64,000 nt of DNA from Pelomonas parva (GTDB taxonomy: Bacteria > Pseudomonadota > Gammaproteobacteria > Burkholderiales > Burkholderiaceae_C): contig NZ_JBIGHV010000004.1 in assembly GCF_043555835.1 (NCBI RefSeq), positions 496,001 through 560,000 of the forward strand, written 5' to 3'. The position numbers were made by a program, and so were the translations under genes. The notes below the pieces were generated by a model. That model was not told where the DNA came from. It saw only the letters and a list, made by a program, of their open reading frames with translations, and did not search any database. Shown here piece after piece: positions 41,356 through 48,667 of the stretch (positions are counted from its first letter, which is position 1; each line of letters starts with the position of its first letter).

Positions 41356-44300
41356 TGCCCTGCCTCCTTGCGGCGGCTGCGGCGACCCTGACGGGCGGCA
41401 CGCAGCAGCGCGTCGCGGACTTCGGGCAATGACGCCGGCTGGGGGCCACCCGCGATGATCGACGCGGACAGCGTCAGCGCCTCGATGTCCTCGACGCTCA
41501 GCGAGAGCGCCGTCCAGACGAGGACGGGCACGTGCGCCCAGCGCGCATCGCTGCGCAGCAGGTGCAAGACCTGAAAGCCGTCGACGCCCGGCATCATCAG
41601 GTCCAGCACGACGATGGCGGGGTCGAGCGAGGCCAGCGCCTGCAAGGCCTCGGCGCCACCAGACACGGCCACCGTCGCGATGTCACTGGCCGCCAGCGCG
41701 GCGCACATCAGCTCTCGCGACGCCGCCTCGTCATCGACGACCAGCACCGGCCGCCCCGGCGCCAGGCGCTCGCGCAGCGGCACGAGGGCGCGCGCGAGCG
41801 CGGCGCGGCGCAACGGCTTGGCCAGCACGTCCGCCACCGGGAATGCCACGCCCGCACCGTCGGCTGCCGTCAACGCCAGCGCCTTGACGGCGGCATGCAT
41901 GGACGGCCCGCCGTTGCGCAGCGCGGCCAGCATGGCCAGGCCGGGCGAGTCGGGCAGGCCCAGGTCGATGGCCAGCTCGGTGTAGCGGCGCACGCGCGCC
42001 AGGCGCAGCACCTCGGCAGCGGTGGCGGCGGTGTCGACGGCCACGCCGGCCTGGGACAGCTCGCGGGCGACGCCGTCACGCAAGGGATGCTCACGCAGCG
42101 CGACGAGCTGCTGGTGAGCTGGCCGCGGCTGGTCGGCGGCGTCGCTCTCGGGCTGTCGCGGCAGCACCGCGTAGAAGCGGCTGCCCTGGCCCGGCTCGCT
42201 GTAGACGCCGACACGCCCGCCCTGCGCCTCCACGAGCCGGCGCGTCAGCGCCAGCCCGAGACCGGTGCCCTGGTGGCGCTTGGTGAAGCCGTCATCGAGC
42301 TGCTGGAACTCGACGAACAGATGACCGATGCGGTCCGGCGCGATGCCCAGACCCGTGTCCTCGACTTCCAGTCGCCACAACCGCGGCCCCTCGCCCAGCA
42401 TGCGCAGCTCGATGCGGCCGCCGGCGGGCGTGAACTTGATGGCGTTGGACAGGTAGTTCAGCAACACCTGCTTGAGCCGCGCCGGGTCCAGCACGAGGCC
42501 GTGCAGTTCCGGCGCGATGGACGACTTCAGGCTCAGCGTCCGCTGCTCGGCCAGCACCGCGACGGTGGCCATCACGTCGTCGACTATTGTCCCCAGGTCG
42601 ACCGGCTCGGCATGGAAGTCCATCTTGCCGGCCTCGATCTTGGACAGGTCCAGCACGTCGTTGATCATGTTCAGCAGATGCCGGCCGCTGCTGGAAATGT
42701 GCTGCAGCCATTGCCGCTGGCGCGCCGCGTCCACCGGCCTGCCGTCCATGTTCAGCAGGTCGGAGAAGCCGATGACCGCGTTCAGCGGCGTGCGCAGTTC
42801 GTGCGACATGTTGGCGAGGAACAGGCTCTTGAGCCGGCTGCTCTCCTGCACGCGGCGGTTCTCGGCGGCGAGCCAGACCGCCTGCTGGCGTGCCTGCTCG
42901 GCCGTGCGCGTGGCCGTCACGTCGGCCACGATGCCGACCAGCCGCGCCGCGCCGGCCTCGTCGTGGCTCACGCGGGCGTCCAGGCGCAGCCAGTGCAGGC
43001 TGTTATCGGGCCAGTTGATGCGGAACTCCGCATGCCAGGGCAACTGCCCTTGCGGAAGTGCGCTCAGCCCGGCCTCGACCATGGCGCGGTCGTCGGCATG
43101 CACTGCGGCCAGCATGCGCTCGCGGTCCCAGGGCATGGTGGCGTCGGGCAGGCCGAAGCATTGGTCATAACGGCGCGACCGGTGGATCTGCCCGGTCTCC
43201 AGCTCCATCTCCCAGTCACCGATGGCCGCAGACTCCAACGCGAAGCGCAGCCGCGCCTCGCTCTGGCGCAGCGCAGCCTCGATCTGGCGCTGGTGGGTCA
43301 GGTCGCGCGCCGAGTTGACGCCGCCGATGATGCGGCCCGCCGCATCGCGCAGCGGCGAGACCTGGGCCGAAATCTCAAGCCGCCGGCCGTCCTTGGCGAT
43401 GCGCACGGTGCGCAAGGGCGGCACCTGCTGCCCCTGGGCCAGGTTGGCGACGATGCGCATCTCCTCGGCCTCGCGCTCGGGCGGGATCAGCATCTGCACC
43501 GGCTGCCCCACCGCCTCCGCGGCGGTATAGCCGAACATGCGCGCGGCGGCCGCGTTCCAGTTGGTGATGCGGCCGTCCAGTGACTTGACGATGATGGCGT
43601 CGGCCGAGGACTCCACCACGGCGGCCAGGCGGCGCACCTCGGCCTCGGCCTCGGTCAGGCGGCCGATGTCGCGGAACACCAGGCTGATGCCACGCACCCG
43701 GCCGTCGCGGTGGCGGGTCAGGTCGCCCTGCAACTCGACCGGCGTGTGCGTGCCGTCGCGGGCGATGCACACCACGGTCTGGCGCATGCTCCCGCCCTGC
43801 TGGCCGCGCTCGGCGACCACATCCACCGGATTGCGGGCCAGCATCTCGACCGGCCGGTCGACGCGGTCGAACACCTGCCAGACCGACAGCCCGCGCGCCT
43901 CACCGGCCGTCCAGCCCGTGATGGCCTCCGCGACCTCGTTCATGCGCGTGACGCGCCCCTGGTCGTCCGTGGTGATGAAGCCCGCACCGATGCTGGCCAG
44001 CGCGCCGGCCAGGCTCTGCTCCAGCTCCAGCAGATGGTCCTCGGCGCTGTTGCGGCGCTCCACCTCCTGCTGCAGCGAGCGCAACGCCGCCTGCATCTCG
44101 GCGCTGGACGGGATGGCCAGCAGCTTGGGCATCAACCGCCAGCCGACCACGGCAGTCAGCACGGAGGCCAAAGCCGTAAAGACCTTGCCGGCGGTCTGCA
44201 GTTCGTAGTCGGGCCGCCAGATCGTCCAAACGTCCAGCACATGGGTGACGCCACAGGCAAAGATGAAGACGGCGAACAGCGTCGCCAGCCTGCCCAGGTT

Positions 44301-44474
44301 GACCTGCGGGCGCTGGCGCGCGTAGCTCGCGATGACCAGCGGGATGGAGAAGTACGCCAGCGCGATCGAGAGGTCGGAGGCCACCATCGTCCACAGCAGG
44401 CCCGGCGACCACTGGAAGCAATAGCCATGCGGCAGAAAGCCCGCGCGCGCGACGATTCCGGTCAGCTCGTCCAT
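41352..44474 (-). CDS. Ethylene-receptor-like hybrid histidine kinase
   Basis: A 1040-residue kinase starting at ATG 44474 behind GGGAG. Residues ~25-112 hold three membrane helices matching the ethylene receptor domain: D34, Y41, P45, I71, C74 and H78 correspond to ETR1 D25, Y32, P36, I62, C65 and H69. After a short coiled coil come three PAS modules (about 140-530), HisKA with SHELRTPLN near 553, a HATPase (NAIKFTPAGG, TGLGIAPDR, GTGLGLAL) and two receiver-like domains. The first receiver lacks the acidic pair; the second has DD and D but no lysine. A coupled lone receiver follows. Copper and ethylene binding are inferred. Confidence 0.88.
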   Translation of the reverse strand: MDELTGIVARAGFLPHGYCFQWSPGLLWTMVASDLSIALAYFSIPLVIASYARQRPQVNLGRLATLFAVFIFACGVTHVLDVWTIWRPDYELQTAGKVFTALASVLTAVVGWRLMPKLLAIPSSAEMQAALRSLQQEVERRNSAEDHLLELEQSLAGALASIGAGFITTDDQGRVTRMNEVAEAITGWTAGEARGLSVWQVFDRVDRPVEMLARNPVDVVAERGQQGGSMRQTVVCIARDGTHTPVELQGDLTRHRDGRVRGISLVFRDIGRLTEAEAEVRRLAAVVESSADAIIVKSLDGRITNWNAAAARMFGYTAAEAVGQPVQMLIPPEREAEEMRIVANLAQGQQVPPLRTVRIAKDGRRLEISAQVSPLRDAAGRIIGGVNSARDLTHQRQIEAALRQSEARLRFALESAAIGDWEMELETGQIHRSRRYDQCFGLPDATMPWDRERMLAAVHADDRAMVEAGLSALPQGQLPWHAEFRINWPDNSLHWLRLDARVSHDEAGAARLVGIVADVTATRTAEQARQQAVWLAAENRRVQESSRLKSLFLANMSHELRTPLNAVIGFSDLLNMDGRPVDAARQRQWLQHISSSGRHLLNMINDVLDLSKIEAGKMDFHAEPVDLGTIVDDVMATVAVLAEQRTLSLKSSIAPELHGLVLDPARLKQVLLNYLSNAIKFTPAGGRIELRMLGEGPRLWRLEVEDTGLGIAPDRIGHLFVEFQQLDDGFTKRHQGTGLGLALTRRLVEAQGGRVGVYSEPGQGSRFYAVLPRQPESDAADQPRPAHQQLVALREHPLRDGVARELSQAGVAVDTAATAAEVLRLARVRRYTELAIDLGLPDSPGLAMLAALRNGGPSMHAAVKALALTAADGAGVAFPVADVLAKPLRRAALARALVPLRERLAPGRPVLVVDDEAASRELMCAALAASDIATVAVSGGAEALQALASLDPAIVVLDLMMPGVDGFQVLHLLRSDARWAHVPVLVWTALSLSVEDIEALTLSASIIAGGPQPASLPEVRDALLRAARQGRRSRRKEAGQ

Positions 44475-44570
44475 CAATGTCTCCCACCCAAGTGCACTCG
44501 GGGTTAGCGGCGATTCTGATCCTCAGGACAGAAGGCGGACGCCCGGGGAGCGGGGTTTATTGCCCGGACC

Positions 44571-44999
44571 TCAGCGCGGCGGGACGAGGTCGAACCCGGT
44601 GTAGCGGGCGATGAAGCGCTGCCGGCCCTCGCGGGCGAAGGCGTCGGCGTCCCAGTCGCCAGGCAGCAGCCGGGGTGCGAACTCGTCGCGGAAGCGGTAG
44701 ACCTGGGCCGGCAGCGTGCGGCCGTCGGCCAGTGTCACGACGACGCCGACGCGCTCGTACTCGGCGCCCTCGAAGGCATCCAGCCGCGCCCAGGCCACCG
44801 CATCCACATCCAGGTAAAGCTGCCCCGGCACCGTGGCGCCGGGCGCTGCCCGCATGCCGGGATAGTCCTCGCCCCGCACCGGGTGGCGGCGGTGATCGGC
44901 CAGCGAGGCCGGCTCGCTGGCGAACTCATGCCCGCAGACGCGGGCCATGATGTCGGCCCACATCAGCGAGCCGTAGGTGAAGCAGTGACCCGTCGTCAC
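44571..44999 (-). CDS. Gamma-glutamylcyclotransferase family protein (AIG2-like)
   Basis: A 142-residue protein of the GGCT-like fold: FTYGSLMW at the N-terminus is the family's YGSL motif and the glutamate in DAFEGAEYERV is the likely catalytic acid. Members cyclise gamma-glutamyl amines or peptides to 5-oxoproline. It starts at GTG 44999, overlapping the fbaA stop as GTGA, with AAGG upstream, so it is translationally coupled to fbaA. Confidence 0.85.
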   Translation of the reverse strand: MTTGHCFTYGSLMWADIMARVCGHEFASEPASLADHRRHPVRGEDYPGMRAAPGATVPGQLYLDVDAVAWARLDAFEGAEYERVGVVVTLADGRTLPAQVYRFRDEFAPRLLPGDWDADAFAREGRQRFIARYTGFDLVPPR

Positions 45000-46060
45000 T
45001 GCACCTTCTGGGCCAGTTCACCGCGCGCGTAGGCGCCGGCGATGTCGACCAGCGTGCGGCCCTTGATCTTGCCCGCCTGGCCTTCGCAGCCGAACTCCAT
45101 GTAGCGCTGCTTGGCGATGACCTTGGCGGCTTCGCGGGCGGGCTTGAGCCATTCGCGGGCGTCGAACTTGTCGGGGTTCTCGGCCAGGAACTTGCGCACC
45201 GCGCCCGTCATCGCCAGGCGGATGTCGGTGTCGATGTTGATCTTGCGCACGCCGTGCTTGATCGCTTCCTGGATCTCCTCGACCGGCACGCCGAAGGTCT
45301 CCTTCATCTTGCCGCCGTACTGGTTGATGACGGCCAGCAGGTCCTGCGGCACGCTGGACGAGCCGTGCATGACGAGGTGGGTGTTGGGGATGCGCGCGTG
45401 GATCTCCTTCACGCGGCCGATGGCCAGGATGTCGCCCGTGGGCTTGCGGCTGAACTTGTAGGCGCCGTGGCTGGTGCCGATGGCAATCGCCAGCGCGTCC
45501 AGCTGCGTGGCCTTCACGAACGTGGCAGCCTCCTCGGGGTCGGTCAGCATCTGGGCATGGTCCAGCTTACCCTCGGCGCCGATGCCGTCTTCCTCGCCGG
45601 CCTCACCGGTTTCCAGGTTGCCCAGGCAGCCCAGCTCGCCCTCGACGGTGACGCCGACCTTGTGCGCCATCTCGACGACCTTGCGCGTCACTTCCGTGTT
45701 GTATTCGAAGGAGGCCGGCGTCTTGCCGTCCTCCATCAGCGAGCCGTCCATCATCACGGAGCCGAAGCCCAGGTCGATGGCGCCGGCACAGACCTTGGGG
45801 CTGGTGCCGTGGTCCTGGTGCATGACCAGCGGGATGTGCGGATACATCTCGGCGGCGGCCAGGATCAGGTGCTTGATGAAGGGCTCGCCGGCGTACTTGC
45901 GGGCGCCTGCACTGGCCTGCAGGATGACCGGTGCGCCGACTTCATCGGCCGCAGCCATGATGGCTTGCACTTGTTCCAGGTTGTTGACGTTGAAGGCTGG
46001 GATGCCGTAGCCGTGTTCGGCGGCGTGGTCCAGCAACTGACGCATGGAAACGAGAGGCAT
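44996..46060 (-). CDS. fbaA: Class II fructose-bisphosphate aldolase
   Basis: A 354-residue zinc-dependent aldolase of the Calvin/glycolysis subtype, splitting fructose-1,6-bisphosphate. Visible sites: YGIPAFNVNNLEQ, zinc histidine in MHQDHGTS, GFGSVMMDGS, GVTVEGELGCLG, the histidine in GTSHGAYKF, and MHGSSSVP with GVRKINIDTD near the C-terminus. ATG 46060 (MPLVSMRQLL) is the family start. It heads a run containing GGCT, the hybrid kinase, a receiver and then purC, all on the minus strand. Confidence 0.96.
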   Translation of the reverse strand: MPLVSMRQLLDHAAEHGYGIPAFNVNNLEQVQAIMAAADEVGAPVILQASAGARKYAGEPFIKHLILAAAEMYPHIPLVMHQDHGTSPKVCAGAIDLGFGSVMMDGSLMEDGKTPASFEYNTEVTRKVVEMAHKVGVTVEGELGCLGNLETGEAGEEDGIGAEGKLDHAQMLTDPEEAATFVKATQLDALAIAIGTSHGAYKFSRKPTGDILAIGRVKEIHARIPNTHLVMHGSSSVPQDLLAVINQYGGKMKETFGVPVEEIQEAIKHGVRKINIDTDIRLAMTGAVRKFLAENPDKFDAREWLKPAREAAKVIAKQRYMEFGCEGQAGKIKGRTLVDIAGAYARGELAQKVQ

Positions 46061-46206
46061 GGGAAATTCCCGGTGGAGTTGAGAAATCTGGGCCGACTGC
46101 GATCGCGACCGTAGTCCGTAACCGCGTCGTAACTGGTTGGGGATTCTATGGACTCGCGGGCATGCCCCACCCCCATGGATGAGAGTAGTCATCACAATGC
46201 GCGCTC

Positions 46207-47223
46207 ATGACAAGACTGGTGTTCGACCACCTCACCAACTGGATCACTGCGGCTGCCAGCGAGCACTCGCACGATCTGGCCGCCCACATCGAGGAGCGCA
46301 CCGGCGCCAGCCACCGCGCCGCGATGGCGGCGCTGAAACGCCTGGTCGACGCCGGCTGGCTGGCCCGCTCGGGCACCTCGCGCCGCCCCGTGTTCGCGCC
46401 CGGCGCGCTGCGCCAGGTGGCGCGCAGCTACACGCTGCACGGCCTGCAGGAAGACCTGCCCTGGCAGCGTGACTTCGCGCCTCATTTCGCGCTGTCCCGG
46501 CACGTGGAGCGCATGGTGCAGCACGGCTTCACCGAGCTGGTGAACAACGCGGCCGACCATTCCGGCGGCAGCAGCGTCACCGTGTCGCTGCGCCAGACGC
46601 CCACCCATGTGCAGCTGCTGGTCAGCGACGACGGCTGCGGCGTGTTCGACAAGATCTGCACCGCCTTCCAGCTCGAAGACACGCAGCACGCGATGCTGGA
46701 GCTGAGCAAGGGGCGCCTCACCAGCGCGCCCGACGCCCACACCGGCCGCGGCCTGTTCTTCAGCAGCCAGCTGGCCGATGTGTTCGACATCCACGCCAAC
46801 AACACCGCTTACCAGCGCCGTGCCTGGGAGAGCAGCGGATGGAAGAAGGGCCGCGCGCTGCCCCGCCAGGGCAGTTCGATCTACATGGCCATCGCGCTGA
46901 ACACGACGCGCACGCTGGACGGCGTCATGGACGCCTGGAGCATCCAGGGCGACGGCATCGAGTTCGACCAGACGCGGGTGCAGCTGCGCCTGCTGACAAC
47001 GGAAGGCCAGGCGCTGGACTCGCGGGCCGCCGCCCGCCGGGTGGGTTCACGGCTGACAACCTTCAAGCGCGCAGAGATCGACTTCGACGGCGTGACCGAC
47101 GTGGGCCATGGCTTCACGGACGAGTTGTTCCGCGTGTTCGCCAAGGCGAATCCGCAGGTGGAGCTGGTGGCGGTGAATGCGACGGCGAGGATCGAGGCGC
47201 TGGTGAAGAGCGCTCGCGCCTAG
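46207..47223 (+). CDS. HTH-HATPase-DUF4325 (STAS-like) protein
   Basis: A 338-residue protein. The N-terminus looks like a winged HTH (HIEERTGASHRAAMAALKRLVDAGWL). The middle is a HATPase of the anti-sigma/histidine-kinase type, with N-box HGFTELVNNAADHSGG and G-box LLVSDDGCGVFDK and GRGLFFSSQLAD. The C-terminal ~90 residues match DUF4325 (EIDFDGVTDVGHGFTDELFRVF), a STAS-like fold. No dimerisation histidine is seen, so it is not a standard kinase. A self-contained partner switch with DNA binding is one reading; substrates are unknown. Confidence 0.82.
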   Translation: MTRLVFDHLTNWITAAASEHSHDLAAHIEERTGASHRAAMAALKRLVDAGWLARSGTSRRPVFAPGALRQVARSYTLHGLQEDLPWQRDFAPHFALSRHVERMVQHGFTELVNNAADHSGGSSVTVSLRQTPTHVQLLVSDDGCGVFDKICTAFQLEDTQHAMLELSKGRLTSAPDAHTGRGLFFSSQLADVFDIHANNTAYQRRAWESSGWKKGRALPRQGSSIYMAIALNTTRTLDGVMDAWSIQGDGIEFDQTRVQLRLLTTEGQALDSRAAARRVGSRLTTFKRAEIDFDGVTDVGHGFTDELFRVFAKANPQVELVAVNATARIEALVKSARA

Positions 47224-48116
47224 GGTTTCCTGAGCGCCGGCACCGGCGGCACCGGGATGCGCGGGCCGACGTAGCCTTGCACGACACCGAAGCGGCCACC
47301 GTCCTCCCGCGTCCAATCCTCCGCCCAGACCTGCATCTCCGCCGGGTCGCGGCCGACGAAGTTCCACCACAGCAGCGGCGCCTGCGCCCAGGGCTCGCCG
47401 CCCAGCAGCAGCAGGCGTGACGCCGCCGAGCAGCGCAGTTCGACCGACTCGCAGCCCGCGCCGATGTAGAGCAGCGTGCCAGGCGCGACGGTCTCGACCG
47501 CGTCGTGGCCGGCAGGGCTGACCTCGACCTCGCCCTCCAGCAGCATCACGCCATGCTCGAAGCGCGCGTCCAGCGCCAGCGTCGCGCAGGCCGGGCCGGC
47601 GGCAACCAGATCGACGCCCAGCAGCGGTGTGAAGCTGGGCACCGGCGAACGCTCGCCCGCGAAATCGCCAACGAGCACGGTCGCGTCCCAGCCGTCGTTC
47701 AGCGCCGCACGCGGCAGATCGGCGAAGTGCTGGAAGCTCGGCGCCATCTCCCGCTCGGCATCCGGCAGCGCGATCCACAACTGCGCCAGGTGGATGCGGT
47801 CGGACAGCGACTCCTCGCTGTGCGAGATGCCGCGCCCCGCCGTCATCAGGTTGACCTGGCCAGCGCGCAGCACCTGCTCGGAGCCCAGGCTGTCGCGGTG
47901 CAGGATCTCGCCCTCGATCATCCAGCTGAAGGTCGACAGCCCGGTGTGCGGATGCGGGCCGACGTTCATGCGCTTCTCCGGCGTGGCCGGACCGGCGTGG
48001 TCGGCAAAGCACCAGGCGCCAATGACGCGGCGACCCTTGTTGGGCAGCGCCCGCTGGATGGGCAGGCCGCCGACGTCGCCGACATGGCTGGTGATGCGCT
48101 CGACGAGGAAGCTCAT
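47220..48116 (-). CDS. Pirin-family protein
   Basis: A 298-residue bicupin. The metal ligands of pirins are present: H55 and H57 (GPHPHTG), H99 and E101 (GISHSEES). The N-terminal cupin is complete; the second is more divergent. Bacterial pirins are iron-binding, some with quercetinase activity. It is the last gene of an operon with the FMN reductase (overlap TATGA) and the molybdenum hydroxylase genes. Its end also overlaps the convergent HATPase gene by 4 bases. Confidence 0.9.
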   Translation of the reverse strand: MSFLVERITSHVGDVGGLPIQRALPNKGRRVIGAWCFADHAGPATPEKRMNVGPHPHTGLSTFSWMIEGEILHRDSLGSEQVLRAGQVNLMTAGRGISHSEESLSDRIHLAQLWIALPDAEREMAPSFQHFADLPRAALNDGWDATVLVGDFAGERSPVPSFTPLLGVDLVAAGPACATLALDARFEHGVMLLEGEVEVSPAGHDAVETVAPGTLLYIGAGCESVELRCSAASRLLLLGGEPWAQAPLLWWNFVGRDPAEMQVWAEDWTREDGGRFGVVQGYVGPRIPVPPVPALRKP

Positions 48117-48667
48117 ACCGCCCTCGCCTGCACGAAGGCGACAAAGCCCTGCACGAACTGCTGTAGCTGGGCACGCACCTTGTCGTCGACCAACACGCCG
48201 TCGGCATCGAACACCGTGCCGACGCGCGACACCATCAGCCGCCCGCCCATCCAGAAGTCGTTGCCGAAGGCGCGCAGCACGGACAGCAGCGCGTCCTGCG
48301 ACTGCACCGTGCCGAAGCCGCCGGGTGTCGCGCCGATCAGGCCGGTGGGCTTTCCGCCGAACAGCTTCGACCCCTCACCGCTGGGGCGGGACAGCCAGTC
48401 CAGCCCGTTCTTCAGCACGCCGGGGATGGCGTTGTTGTACTCGGGCGTCGAGATCAGCAGCGCGTCGGCGGCGCGGATCTCTTCGCGGAGTTTCGTCACC
48501 GCCTCCGGGATGCCTTCGGCCTCGACATCGCCGTCGTAGAGGGGGATGCCGTGCAGGGTGCGCAGCTCGATCGTGACGCCTTCGGGCGCCAGCGCGGCGG
48601 CGGCGCGCAACAGGGCGGTGTTGTAGGAGGCGCGGCGCAGCGCGCCGCTGAGGGCAATGATCTTCAT
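48113..48667 (-). CDS. NADPH-dependent FMN reductase
   Basis: A 184-residue flavodoxin-like reductase. The phosphate-binding start IIALSGALRRASYNTALLR and the flavin-site segment ISTPEYNNAIPGVLKNGLDWLSR, in two parts, are typical of the FMN_red family (azoreductase/chromate reductase type). It overlaps both neighbours by 4 bases, and may supply or recycle electrons for the operon's hydroxylase, which is inferred. Confidence 0.9.
   Translation of the reverse strand: MKIIALSGALRRASYNTALLRAAAALAPEGVTIELRTLHGIPLYDGDVEAEGIPEAVTKLREEIRAADALLISTPEYNNAIPGVLKNGLDWLSRPSGEGSKLFGGKPTGLIGATPGGFGTVQSQDALLSVLRAFGNDFWMGGRLMVSRVGTVFDADGVLVDDKVRAQLQQFVQGFVAFVQARAV

Noticed and set aside
46061..46206. Riboswitch or leader RNA ahead of fbaA
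   Set aside because: No conserved riboswitch core or strong stem was recognised in this 146-base gap.
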